A stretch of DNA of 64,000 nt from Atriophallophorus winterbourni (Eukaryota > Platyhelminthes > Trematoda > Plagiorchiida > Microphallidae). Both the position numbers and the translations under genes were made by a program. A model generated the notes under the pieces. The model saw nothing but the letters and a program-made list of their open reading frames with translations. It was not told where the DNA came from and searched no databases. Below are positions 25,801 through 34,053 of this stretch, in pieces (the stretch's first letter is position 1; every line of letters starts with the position of its first letter). Location of the stretch: assembly GCA_013407085.1 (NCBI GenBank), contig JACCGJ010003605.1, positions 1 through 64,000 of the forward strand. The letters are read 5' to 3'.

Positions 25801-28800
25801 AGGTCGAAAAGGCTCTTCATAAAACATTGTTTAAATTAGGTATGGATACCGTATTTAGGATGTAGCAACGTCCAGATAGTGATTTCGAAATATGCTTTTT
25901 AAACTTCGTCTTAAATAACTACCTATCCAAATCCTTGGAACAAGAAATCATTCTGGTGGAATTGACTTCTTTGTGATATTGCCCATTTAGAATGCTCCGC
26001 TACGCTTTTTGTTCTCGTTATTGATATATTGAGATTCATTTAAATCTGTTTTATTTAATCACAGTGTTGTGATCGCAGATGAACTGTAAGTTTTCGAAAT
26101 TGTTTGTTTACACGACAAACTTCATTTCGTGATTAACTGTGAAATATCAAATATTCGTTTACAATGCCCTTTTAATTTCGTAAGTAAGCTGACAGTAATT
26201 CAAAATATGTGTGATCTGCTTAAATAAACTTTCTTTTAAATAGAGAGTTTGTATGAACAAACCAAATTTATAGGAAAACTGATAAAATCAAAGATGGCAA
26301 ATAATTAGGACTCCAAGACATTTGGTTATGAAGCAGGAAGTCAAGAAATCAATGCCTAGCAGGATTAAACGCGGAAAATCGTTTCATTCTGTTGCATTTA
26401 AATGAATACATGTATATGCAAACTTGTATAAAAATATACAATCACACAAACATACATACATACATACATAAATACATACAAATATATATACATGCATGAA
26501 TACATAAATTCATACATACATCATGAATACACCAATAAAAGCATATGTGCATAAATTCATTGATAAATGCATTCCAAAATTTATAGCAATCCATATATAT
26601 ATATATAAATATCTATGCTGTTTTACTCATCGAATATTAATATTATAATTTTTGATGTATTCCTAATTTGAAGTTCGCCAAATCAACCGTAAGTTGCAGT
26701 AATTCAAATCATGCTGTGCGAAATTTGCTTGAATACTATTAAAATGCTTTCATGATATTTGTGTTTATCATGTCTAATACTGTCATGTATTAAATAAAAT
26801 TTCTGAAGTAAATGAAAAAACGAATTCGAATTTATTGGAATATTTGATTTTATATTGATGCGTCAAATCGACAATCAACCCACGCGTTTTTCTATTAAAT
26901 CATTTGGGTCATCTCCTAAAGATTTACCTGTTAAAAATATCTACACTCGGTTTGATAGAAAATCACGTAGCTTATTCAAAAGATTTTCATTGTGAATTAT
27001 TCGTGAAGCGTGGGTGTAAGCAGTTATAAATCGGGACAGAGAGAATTTCAACCAAGAGTTCGTTTCCGACAAATATTTTTTCTAAATTAGTGCGGAGCAA
27101 AACGTGGCTCTTAAAATTAACCCATGAACTATGTTTTGTAGTGAATGCCATCTTTAAGTTTGCAATAAAATTATAATGGAAGTCTTGGCGAGTTTTGCCA
27201 ATTAGTGTCTAATTTCATTACAATTTTAGTATTCAGCAAAGATGGAGATAGTGAGTTGCTGATAAACTTCATTCCTAATCAACATTCAACATGTGTTCCT
27301 AAACAAAACTAAATAAACTACATTTAATTTACTACAAACAGCGATTGGATCGTTAGTGCAATGTAAGTTGAATTATTCGAGTAATCCGAGAACATTGAAC
27401 CTCATATAATAATCGAGCGATTCTATGTTTTATATCAGGAGGAAAATTACGCAAGATCTGTGAGTTATTCTTTATATGAAAACCATCAATATACCGTATT
27501 CCATATTCAAATTGCATTAGACACATCCGTGCTTCCTACTCGAGTTTAACGTATCATCTAGTCTTCAAATTAAGTAGGTAATTAAGATTAAAAACAACAA
27601 GATAAGCATGCAATGTAAAATATATAAAATAAACATTACATCAGAATAAATCCGAATTACTCATTGTTTCACTAAGTGCATCAATTTAAGTCCTAGTTTT
27701 GCCTGGTTAGAACTGTGCGCTGCACTACAAGATTGCAAATTCACAAGGAATATTAATATACTCAAACAATCACAGGGTAAAATTTGAAGCACTTCTCCTT
27801 GATGTCTGGCTTAGGTATTACATAGGATTTTTGGATTCAATACATACTAAATTCTTTCTCTTGTCTCAATTTGGAAAAAAATGTTATCCATGTGATAAAA
27901 TGATCCTGTTAGGATGAATATATTTTCGTTTGTCCTATACTTAACTACATATCTGCTGCATGGAGTAAATTGTGTATAGTAAAAGAGATAAAAAGCAAAA
28001 TCGTCGGAAAATTTGTGAATTTACGGTTTTTCGTATTGGAAAAAATACAAACAAATCCCAAACTGATGAAATGACTTCGTTGGTAAACAATCGATCGAAT
28101 ATAGAATATGCGTTTTGCCGTACAACAAAATGTTTGAATTTTTACAACTTTTTATCTGATCAGATATAATAAATTTCATTAACGCTCCAATGCATGATGT
28201 TCGTTAACCCACTCTAAATTTTGCTTTATGCCAGATCACGTTTGTAAACACGCGGGCAAGTAAGTTTTGTTTTTCGAATGGCATTCCAAGTGAAGTGACA
28301 TTTCTGAAATAAAATTGCGATTTCTAGATCAGAATCACACAGATATTTTGCGATAAATCATTGAATAATTCTTGCATTGTAGATAGTAGATCGAGAACTT
28401 AGATTCAAATCCACACCAAAGAAGAAGAAAGAAGATGATTAAGATGTCTTCAGAAGGATGCAAATGTATCTATTAGATAACTGATAGAAATTTACTTGTA
28501 GCAAGTCTATAAATATATGCTAAAAACACTGAAAATGTGCCGTTCTTGTTGGAGGATTTAGTTAACTGGTGATATTTGTAACATTCTTCGGTGTCAAACT
28601 AGATGTGACCAACAGTGAAACAAAATAATAGAATTAATTTTATGCTTAAAAATTATATTTTTGTAAATTAAATTACGCAGCTTTCCCCCCATTTTTTATT
28701 CATTCATCTATAGCTAGTCTGGAGAGTATACATTTTAATCGAATCGAATATTCGTCATTAAAGTACAGAATATTATTTTTATTTGTGAAGTGCGAACCAA

Positions 28801-29078
28801 ATTGTGTTCATAATGATCTAAATGATACTGTGAATTCAAACAGACAGGGACCACAAATCAATGTCAATTCGTTGATTTCGTCCATCTTTTGTGATTGATT
28901 CGAGTTCTTTCACATCGCAGATGTTGCAACGCAATTGTTGCCTATTCAATGCACATGCGAATTCATATTCCAAAGAAATAAATTTTCACATATTTTCTTT
29001 CATTTCAGATTCAGCGCATGCAATTGTTCAACCGTTGCAAGCGAACTTCAGTCAGCTGTAGTGAAATGTAGTTGCTAG
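15038..29078 (+). CDS. Micro-exon gene (MEG-like) secreted protein, 24-exon model
   Basis: A 189-residue protein is spread over 14 kb. Exon 1 encodes a signal peptide (MLKLNIVSVLCALIIV continuing VIGA). Exons 2-23 are 15-24 nt and the last exon has four cysteines in two CxC pairs. Intron 1 is phase 1 and all others are phase 2. Twenty-two tiny exons join without a stop and each ends in a strong donor (mostly GTGAGT, GTAAGT or GTATGT), which is hard to get by chance. Known schistosome MEG genes have this architecture and encode small, variable secreted products made by exon skipping. The middle of the protein is rich in Lys, Glu, Asn and aromatic residues and has no cysteine. Most exons encode seven residues. 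I cannot match it to a numbered MEG. The exons with an AAG acceptor (21947, 26674) are less certain. Transcript evidence is not available. Confidence 0.85.
15166..15184 (+). CDS. MEG exon 2 (19 nt)
   Basis: The acceptor is CTTACAG and the donor GTATGT. It encodes V-IGARI and shifts the phase from 1 to 2. It is the only internal exon whose length is not a multiple of three, so it should be constitutive. Confidence 0.8.
15557..15617. other. Near-perfect hairpin in MEG intron 2
   Basis: Arms of 23 nt (15557-15579 and 15595-15617) pair throughout except for one G-U wobble, with a 15-nt loop. The 61-nt size is at the low end for an animal pre-miRNA. It may instead be a decayed palindromic repeat. 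Confidence 0.6.
15640..15720 (+). repeat. Dispersed repeat, copy 1
   Basis: The stretch from ATCCACTGTTTCAAGGCTC to AAACCGGTAGTGGAGTG is repeated at 25380-25470 and, reversed, at about 16555-16635. It lies in intron 2 of the MEG. A GTAAGT at its end is repeat sequence, not a donor used by the gene model. Confidence 0.75.
16158..16181 (+). CDS. MEG exon 3 (24 nt)
   Basis: The acceptor is AATTATAG and the donor GTGAGT. It encodes R-QRPRRQD, a basic patch that directly follows the predicted signal peptide, and it is symmetric (phase 2 to 2). Confidence 0.8.
   Translation, partial: TTSSTSR
16257..16277 (+). CDS. MEG exon 4 (21 nt)
   Basis: The acceptor is TTTTTCACAG and the donor GTATGT. It encodes E-NELRKE, seven residues in phase 2. 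The intron before it is only 75 nt. Confidence 0.85.
16555..16645 (-). repeat. Dispersed repeat, copy 2 (inverted)
   Basis: The elements ACCGGTTTCTGG, AGACAGTAGGGTTAGCTTC and ACTGAGCCTTGACA are reverse complements of blocks in the 15640-15720 copy. It is in MEG intron 4. Confidence 0.65.
16731..16751 (+). CDS. MEG exon 5 (21 nt)
   Basis: The acceptor is TTATTTCCAG and the donor GTAAGT. It encodes L-IELQHE. The peptide resembles that of exon 4 (NELRKE / IELQHE), which hints at exon duplication. Confidence 0.85.
16815..16880. repeat. (TA)n microsatellite in MEG intron 5
   Basis: About 66 bp of TA dinucleotides with two small interruptions, 64 nt after exon 5. Confidence 0.9.
17783..17803 (+). 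CDS. MEG exon 6 (21 nt)
   Basis: The acceptor is TTTTAATTGCAG and the donor GTGAGT. It encodes F-FRKWDA in phase 2. Confidence 0.85.
18601..18621 (+). CDS. MEG exon 7 (21 nt)
   Basis: The acceptor is CTGTTTTCAG and the donor GTGAGT. It encodes M-KAEKYE in phase 2. Confidence 0.88.
18819..18836 (+). CDS. MEG exon 8 (18 nt)
   Basis: The acceptor is CCACACACAG and the donor GTGAGT. It encodes A-SKNSD and ends in TA. Skipping exon 9 and joining exon 10 (starts with A) would create a TAA stop, so exons 8 and 9 should be used together. Confidence 0.82.
19285..19305 (+). CDS. MEG exon 9 (21 nt)
   Basis: The acceptor is TTCTATTTTAG and the donor GTGAGT. It encodes Y-LKVENV in phase 2. Confidence 0.87.
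19614..19634 (+). CDS. MEG exon 10 (21 nt)
   Basis: The acceptor is TTTATCTTACAG and the donor GTAACT, a weaker donor than in its neighbours. It encodes E-INELYT. Confidence 0.82.
19717..19737 (+). CDS. MEG exon 11 (21 nt)
   Basis: The acceptor is CACATTTCAG and the donor GTAAGT. It encodes R-FSQNTT. The upstream intron is 82 nt. Confidence 0.85.
19830..19850 (+). CDS. MEG exon 12 (21 nt)
   Basis: The acceptor is TTCATAACACAG and the donor GTGAGT. It encodes I-KEDNLK. The upstream intron is 92 nt. Confidence 0.83.
20028..20048 (+). CDS. MEG exon 13 (21 nt)
   Basis: The acceptor is TATATTTTGCAG and the donor GTGAGT. It encodes L-MKIQKD in phase 2. Confidence 0.87.
20274..20302. other. Perfect 12-bp stem in MEG intron 13
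   Basis: ATGACCACACGC and GCGTGTGGTCAT are exact reverse complements separated by the 5-nt loop ACAAC. The stem lies 81 nt before exon 14 and is unusually GC-rich for this intron, so it could affect splicing of that cassette. Confidence 0.6.
20384..20404 (+). CDS. MEG exon 14 (21 nt)
   Basis: The acceptor is TTCTCTGGTTACAG and the donor GTGAGT. It encodes F-MDFEVK. A perfect hairpin lies about 80 nt upstream in the intron (20274-20302). Confidence 0.87.
21069..21086 (+). CDS. MEG exon 15 (18 nt)
   Basis: The acceptor follows a T-rich tract, TTTTTTATACTAG, and the donor is GTAAGC. It encodes K-LWKYS and is symmetric. Confidence 0.78.
21947..21964 (+). CDS. MEG exon 16 (18 nt), AAG acceptor
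   Basis: The acceptor is TTTTACGCAAG, using AAG rather than CAG or TAG, and the donor is GTAAGA. It encodes D-LPRGY in phase 2. If it is not used, exon 15 still joins exon 17 in frame. Confidence 0.5.
22157..22162 (+). CDS. Candidate 6-nt MEG micro-exon
   Basis: GTTGAG is flanked by TCGTATTTTTTAG and GTAAAT. In phase 2 it would add two residues (M-L if joined to exon 16) and keep the frame. Exons this short occur in schistosome MEGs, but so small a match could be chance. Confidence 0.3.
22849..22869 (+). CDS. MEG exon 17 (21 nt)
   Basis: The acceptor is AAAGTTTTCAG and the donor GTAATG. It encodes M-QFYGRN and ends in TA, so the following exon must start with a pyrimidine. Exon 18 starts with C. 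Confidence 0.75.
23199..23222 (+). CDS. MEG exon 18 (24 nt)
   Basis: The acceptor is CCTAATGCTTTTAG and the donor GTGAGT. It encodes Y-NPPNEVN. The intron after it (2842 nt) is the longest in the gene and holds a LINE fragment. Confidence 0.85.
23511..23530. repeat. (CA)n microsatellite
   Basis: About 20 bp of CA repeats in MEG intron 18. Confidence 0.85.
23600..24230 (+). pseudogene. LINE RT fragment inside MEG intron 18
   Basis: Plus-strand frames read ENSRSFDRVKHDLLHQ (RT motif A region) and, in another frame, GVPHGSVLFPIHLL followed by a decayed FVDDV block. These are CR1-type RT blocks A to C in order with frameshifts. The first part (23610-23780) contains TGGCAGAGTGG, which resembles a pol III box A, so a SINE may also be present. 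Confidence 0.65.
25380..25475 (+). repeat. Dispersed repeat, copy 3
   Basis: It shares ATCCACTGTTTCAAGGCTC, CTCCACC.GATGACG.CAAAC and AGAAACCGG.A.TGGAGTG with 15640-15720. It is in MEG intron 18. Confidence 0.7.
26065..26085 (+). CDS. MEG exon 19 (21 nt)
   Basis: The acceptor is TTTATTTAATCACAG and the donor GTAAGT. It encodes I-VVIADE, the most hydrophobic of the internal cassettes. Confidence 0.85.
26446..26525. repeat. (CATA)n-like microsatellite
   Basis: Imperfect CATA tetramers in MEG intron 19. Confidence 0.8.
26674..26688 (+). CDS. MEG exon 20 (15 nt), AAG acceptor
   Basis: The acceptor is CCTAATTTGAAG (AAG) and the donor GTAAGT. It encodes L-SPNQ in phase 2. Exon 19 can join exon 21 in frame without it. 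Confidence 0.45.
27230..27250 (+). CDS. MEG exon 21 (21 nt)
   Basis: The acceptor is TACAATTTTAG and the donor GTGAGT. It encodes P-IQQRWR (L-IQQRWR if exon 20 is skipped) and ends in TA, so skipping exon 22 would give TAG with exon 23. Confidence 0.87.
27342..27362 (+). CDS. MEG exon 22 (21 nt)
   Basis: The acceptor is TTTACTACAAACAG and the donor GTAAGT. It encodes Y-DWIVSA. The introns on either side are 91 and 76 nt. Confidence 0.83.
27439..27459 (+). CDS. MEG exon 23 (21 nt)
   Basis: The acceptor is GTTTTATATCAG and the donor GTGAGT. It encodes M-RKITQD in phase 2 and joins the last exon to make CTA (Leu). Confidence 0.87.
28236..28259 (+). CDS. Candidate alternative exon (24 nt), phase 0
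   Basis: It is flanked by TTTGCTTTATGCCAG and GTAAGT, so the splice sites are good. In the phase 2 frame of the MEG it hits TAA. In phase 0 it is open (ITFVNTR-) and would continue into 28383. A frame-shifting exon would be needed to reach it. Confidence 0.25.
28383..28442 (+). CDS. Candidate alternative terminal exon, phase 0
   Basis: The acceptor is TTCTTGCATTGTAG. In phase 0 it encodes IVDRELRFKSTPKKKKEDD and stops at TAA. It is closed in phases 1 and 2. The Lys-rich then acidic tail looks protein-like, but no AATAAA was identified close by. Confidence 0.25.
   Translation: MVDRELRFKSTPKKKKEDD
29009..29078 (+). CDS. MEG terminal exon
   Basis: The acceptor is TTCTTTCATTTCAG. In the required phase 2 it is open for 22 codons, reading FSACNCSTVASELQ then SAVVKCSC, and stops at TAG 29076. 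Two CxC pairs are the only cysteines after the signal peptide. The AATAAA 10 nt after the stop supports this as the 3' end. Confidence 0.87.
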
Positions 29079-29087
29079 AGGTTGAAC

Positions 29088-29093
29088 AATAAA
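29088..29093 (+). promoter_or_regulatory. Polyadenylation signal of the MEG
   Basis: AATAAA occurs 9 nt after the TAG stop, giving a very short 3' UTR. A T-rich stretch follows at 29108-29120. Confidence 0.75.
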
Positions 29094-29129
29094 AAAATTC
29101 AAGAAATTCTGTCTTTTCAATTGAGATGG

Positions 29130-29955
29130 TGGGTCGAATAAAAACAATTATAATAATAATTTTTTGATGCACTCATCCTCTACACATTCATGGTACAAAG
29201 AACTTCTTGATGTCTGCTTGCATCATATGAAGACAGTAAGTTTAGGCGCAGCAATAATCAAAAACAAATTTAAAAGTTTTGAACAAAAGTAAACGTGGAA
29301 AGCACGAATAATCATATTGTGGATGTCACACTTCAGATGATTTCAATATAGAGTGGATCTAAGCCACACGATGTGATTATGGAAAGGACAATTTTCCACA
29401 TCATTCAAATTTCATAAACTGACACCCTAGAACCGGTTTCTCGTTGTGTGCATTTATCTAGTAGCTACAGTACCATTTGGTTCAATATTTAAAAAAACAG
29501 GGAGTAAAAGATAAAGCACAAATAATTGAAGATAATTTTGATTCGACAAAACAGAATTTTTAGAATTATATACAGACATTGTTTGGAAGTACATCTACGA
29601 ATGGCTTCAAACGTTTGTTCGCGTCTTTCAATTAGAACACCCTTTGATTGATCAACCTAATTCTGAGCCTTCGTATGTGACCTGAGATACCCATTTTTTC
29701 GGTTCTGGAATATGAAGCGATTTATCGGTTGAATCACAACCGATGAGCGCAGCTTTACGAAATGCAAAATAAATACTGATGCATCGACTTGCTATAAACA
29801 GTAATGTCTTTCTTATTCTGGCAAACGCTCCGAATATTGTATTCTCAGCTTATTTAAGTCATCTAAACAAATCAAACGTTATAAGAGAATTTTATATTTA
29901 GATGGAAAAGAAAATAGAGAATGTGAACGTTGGTGACAACTCATTCATGTCAAAC
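29130..29955. other. Spacer downstream of the MEG
   Basis: AT-rich, with no coding frame, RNA signature or strong repeat recognised. Confidence 0.4.
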
Positions 29956-29964
29956 TCATCGGAA

Positions 29965-30136
29965 TATTCAAAACGTCTATCACGATGGTGCATAATGGAA
30001 GCTCTGGACTCGAGTTTCCCTCACACATGAGCTCATTAGCAGTGCATATCCACAGCTTCGTGTGGATTTCAAACCTCTGACCATCACCAGTTTAGTCCAA
30101 TGCCTTACGAACCGGACTACCTTCCACCGTTTGAAC
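29965..30136 (-). mobile_element. Sm-alpha-type SINE, copy A (degenerate)
   Basis: Reading on the minus strand: a decayed tRNA-like head (30136-30046), a hammerhead domain (30045-30001) and a tail. The internal promoter boxes are more worn here than in the 40-kb copies. The SINE lies about 0.9 kb past the end of the MEG, in opposite orientation. Confidence 0.7.
30001..30045 (-). ncRNA. Hammerhead ribozyme motif, mutated core (SINE A)
   Basis: On the minus strand, stem I is GCACTG with CAGAGC, then CTAATGA, a stem II CTCA/TGAG, GGAAAC, a minimal stem III CTCGAG, and cleavage triplet GTC. The CTGATGA core has G to A at its third position, which should abolish activity. Confidence 0.65.
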
Positions 30137-30264
30137 GATCACAATTTAGCGTTAATGAATCTTTCTCCAGACGGCAAATTTGAGTAGCTTTGTTTATCCG
30201 ACTTTTCTAGAAGGAGCCAACAACATCTGTTGTGGTCGTATATTATCTAAGCATAATTAAAACC

Positions 30265-30640
30265 ACATAGTATGGATAATCTATAATATTTACGCATATT
30301 ACACAGTGAAATGTAATCAAAACGTGAACCCGGCAGATCGATAAAATTGATTAGAAATTCTATTATAAGGTGCTTTGTTTGAAAAAGGAAAAAAAACGAT
30401 GTAACCTTCAGATCTCAAGATATACTCTTAAAGCTACATGAAACAAATAGATGGTTTTGGCGTTATTCGGTGGATGACGACTATAGATGAACATCATGAG
30501 CGCATGAAGATTTCATGCTGCACTGGATTTTGAATGAATAAGAGGTCTGATTCTGAAGGAGGAATCACTCTGGTAGTGTCAACATCGACAGATTGTATTC
30601 AGATGAAGGATGTCAGTTACATGCTGATGGTGTGATTTAG
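30265..30640. repeat. Dispersed repeat of unknown class, copy 1
   Basis: It shares blocks with 33370-33720, including ACATGAAACAA, GGTTTTGGCGT.ATTCGGT, ATCATGAGCGCATGAA and TCTCTGGTAG. Related but more distant sequence is at 39640-39880 and 57070-57310. No coding content is evident. Confidence 0.6.
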
Positions 30641-30676
30641 GATGAATAGTCGAGAGCAGATTATACTTCCAGCAGC

Positions 30677-30991
30677 CTACACATAAATGAATACACAATG
30701 CCCCTGATTTGAGTAGTGATGTGCAAGTTTTTTCAGGCTCGTATGTTTAATGTCAAGAGCTTTGTTATCCTTTTCGCAATCGTCTTTGTCATGCAAATCA
30801 CCATTGAGTAGATATTTTAGACTATGACTAATTTCTATTTCTTTCCTCATGACCCAACCACCGTAGGCCTTGCTGTCGTATTGGGATACACATGCTCTGT
30901 AATTTGTCATTGAGAGCACTTCAGCATTCGTTATTTTGCCCATCCACGATACGTTCATTGATACGTCGTATGCTCCTTCTATGTGAAGCAT
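30677..30991 (-). pseudogene. Possible RTE C-terminal fragment
   Basis: A 104-codon minus-strand frame contains WMGKITNAEVLSMTNYRACV. It vaguely resembles the RISNAEVR..VL segment near the end of RTE proteins. No catalytic block is attached. The call is weak. Confidence 0.25.
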
Positions 30992-31910
30992 TCATTTTCC
31001 GTTCCTATCTAGGATGGATGAGCAATTTTTCTCTACTGTTCAGCAAGGCATTCAGTACATACCCGAAAAAGTCTTCGTCTTTAACTTTACAGTTTACTAG
31101 TGGCTTTCCATGCACGAGAATTTCATCGTGACAAATTGCCAACTGCATTTGCATTCCGCTTTACAGTCTCCGTGTATAAGGAAGGATATTTGCAATGGTT
31201 TAACCAAGATATATATGAAATTCTGAACTGGTTAAAACTGGCAGTTTCCAATAGTGATGATGGGAGGCGATATAGTTACTTGGCCAAAAACTCGGCATTG
31301 ATCATGCTGATTGTCAGACGAAAGACTTTACATGCTGATGGAAAACAGTCCTACTAGACTGAAGGTAATTGGGCGAGTCAGTCAACATTCTGCATCTTCG
31401 GCATACAACATATAAAAAGCTTATACCTGTACAACACTATGGGATATTTGTATACAAATGAGGCGTTGGGAAAATCGATATTTTTGTAATCATAAAACTG
31501 CCATGTTTTATCTAGGTATGAAGATAAAATTTGATAGGATATATATCGTGTGACGATGTTTTATTTAGTTATATAAACGGGTTGTTTTTTTGAATTTCTG
31601 AGCATAAATATATACATTTTTTATGGAAATCTTCCTACTAGATGATTGTATAATTTCTGGAGGGACGATGTTTCGTGAAAAAATAAATCGAAAGGAAACG
31701 ATGAATTGCATACAGTTCCCGTGAGTAGGTGGTATATAGAATGCCAATGTGTGAGAGCGTCTGGTAATGCTAGACTGGAGGTGAAATAGATGTCTCAGTA
31801 TATGAATATGTGAGTAAAGTATTTTTAAGTGTGGATTAAATCGACCACAGCACGATAGGTTTTAATTTCATCATCACAAACATATTAGCTTACATATGCC
31901 TTCGAAGTTC

Positions 31911-32430
31911 AGCATCGCATAGGGAAACAGATCTCAGAGCAGCCAGCTGGCTTTTGTCCTGGCAGAGATCGTGTTGACCACATTTTTACTATTGAACAGA
32001 TCTTAGAAGTGAGGCGAAATTACAGCCAGCAGACAATAGCCATCTAATAAGACTTCAATTGTCCTTTTTTGTTCGGTAGATTGAAATGTTTTGTTTAACG
32101 CCTGGCGTTGCAAAAGTGTTCCGTGCACTTTATGATTATACATGGGGATGCATTACTGAATACGTAACGCCACTCTGCCAAAATTTCCCACCACGATTTG
32201 TGTTAAACGAGGATGTCGGACAGGTTTTCAATTTTGTAATTGAAATGGAATTGTGCATCGATGGAATCCAAGCTTTCGGATTTCACATACTGCCAGGTGG
32301 CAAGCTTCTCGACTTGGACTAAGCTTATTATATTTTTCTGCTTTTCGACCCTTACCCAGATGCACAAACGATACATACATACAATCTATTGTGCCTGCAT
32401 TCCGAATACGTTTTGCACGTTCTAAGTGCT
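31911..32430 (+). pseudogene. RTE-type reverse transcriptase fragment
   Basis: Plus-strand frames give EQPAGFCPGRDRVDHIFTIE (RTE block AGFRPGRGC.DQIFTLRQ), then FRALYDYTWG, FNFVIEME and LPGGKLLDLD followed by AYYIF where YADDIV is expected. The order matches RTE RTs. Stops and a lost catalytic YADD show that it is dead. Confidence 0.75.
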
Positions 32431-32714
32431 TGTTAGGCTGACAGGCAGTGAAAGCTGCACGGAAGCTGTCGTGCAGAAGTTGCCCTCCTCGTTCACCAAA
32501 TTCGATTGAATGCCTGATCCATTCGAGGTGTAGAAAATTTATCTCAGTTTGCTTGTGCTTACTTTTCTTAAGTATCCATCGATATTTAATTTCCACTATT
32601 TCAAATCTTTTAGGATTATACTCTTTTAATAGTTGAATTATTTTGAATAATTAAAAAAATTTGATCACGATTGGTACATAATTGCGAAACTCGAGTTCAC
32701 TGTTTCTTTCATTA

Positions 32715-32772
32715 TGGACTATCGTGATTAAATTTGTGAATATTTCAAACGATTCGGTACTGATGAGTAATC
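32715..32772 (+). repeat. SINE tail fragment
   Basis: GTGAATATTTC and GGTACTGATGAGTA match the tail sequence at 40660-40705, so this is a detached piece of the SINE-associated repeat. Confidence 0.6.
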
Positions 32773-32779
32773 ATATGCG

Positions 32780-33365
32780 GTTGAGGCTTATAACAACCCA
32801 ATAATTTTTAAAAATATGGAATCCCTTTCAGTCAACATACCAGTGTCTGTTATCTGCGTCTCATGTAGGGCAGCCATAACGACCTTCAAACATCTCAGCT
32901 CATTGTCAATAATAACTAAAGATTGTACATATCAAATGTTCAATAGATTTTGTTCATATCCAAGAAGTATATAACGATGTTTTCGGTCGTGTCTGTTTTA
33001 CGTCGAACAGTTTACCTTTAACCTTTGCTCAGTCTATTAGCTTACACGAATTACAAATGAACTTAGAGGAATTTAATTGTATTACTGCTTAATCTAATTG
33101 CTTATCTTGTTAATAGACTTGCATTTCAATTTTTTCTAATTGTTAAGCTTGTTGCTTTCCAGACCATTAAAAAAACTTGAATAACCTTTAATTGTATTGT
33201 AGTGCTTACATCCCCATCCCTTAAACACCAAATTTCGGCTTTTTGCTGGTAACACGTGGAGACAGTAAGATCACTTTCAGTTAGCCTTGAAACAGTTATA
33301 TCTGTATGCCACTGTTATGTATGTGTGTACCGCAAAACATTGGTTTTATAAGCCCCTCGAGCACT
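32780..33365. other. AT-rich spacer
   Basis: Nothing recognisable. A fragment near 33270-33300 (TTAGCCTTGAAACAGT) echoes the dispersed repeat at 15640 in reverse. Confidence 0.35.
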
Positions 33366-33369
33366 TACC

Positions 33370-33720
33370 ATACATTATGGATAAATTATAATACCTACGC
33401 ATGTTACGCAAGGAAATGTTATGAAAAAATGAACATATCATATTTATAAAATTGATTCGAAATAAATTCTTCAATAAGAAGCTTTGTTTAAAGAGAGAAA
33501 CTTGATGTAACCTCCAGAGATCAATATATAATAATCAAGCAACATGAAACAAGTGGAGGGTTTTGGCGTCATTCGGTCGATGAGGACCATAGAGGTAAAT
33601 CATGAGCGCATGAATCACTATGAGGTTCGATTGTGAAGGAGAAATCTCTCTGGTAGCGCTAACAGCGATTGGCAATAATCGGAGGAATGATGTAAGTTGT
33701 GGTGATGAACAAGTTATTTC
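33370..33720. repeat. Dispersed repeat of unknown class, copy 2
   Basis: Collinear with 30265-30640 over about 350 bp with many substitutions. Confidence 0.6.
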
Positions 33721-33735
33721 TAGTTCGTGTGCTGA

Positions 33736-34053
33736 GTCCCCACATGGAAGCAAAATTTCAATTTGCAAATGAGGATTTATCCTAGAATTCGCAAATTATT
33801 GGGTTTAGCACAAAGTCAGATCAACGTTCGAATGTCTGGCCTAGCTTCAATTAAAAATTTACCATCGTGCTGTTATTGTAATGTTGAAAAATATTCCAAA
33901 ATGTTACCGGTGCTGCATTGCACCGCTTGTGGGACTTAGCTTAGACCCCACATGGAAACTAAATTTCAATTCGCAAATGAAGATTTACCCTCGAATTCGC
34001 AAATAATTAGGTTTAGCACAAAGTCATACCGGCGTTCGAATGTCAGGTCACGG
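33736..34053. repeat. Direct repeat pair of about 110 bp
   Basis: 33736-33843 and 33945-34053 share CCCCACATGGAA, AAATTTCAATT.GCAAATGA, GAATTCGCAAAT and TTTAGCACAAAGTCA. This looks like a local tandem duplication with about 100 bp between copies. Confidence 0.75.

Noticed and set aside
27541..27590. 12-nt exon TCTTCAAATTAA before GTAGGT
   Set aside because: The acceptor lacks a good pyrimidine tract and the donor is weak. Not needed for an open model.
32228..32596. 122-codon minus-strand frame
   Set aside because: Partly antisense to the RTE fragment, with no motif of its own and no splice or promoter context.
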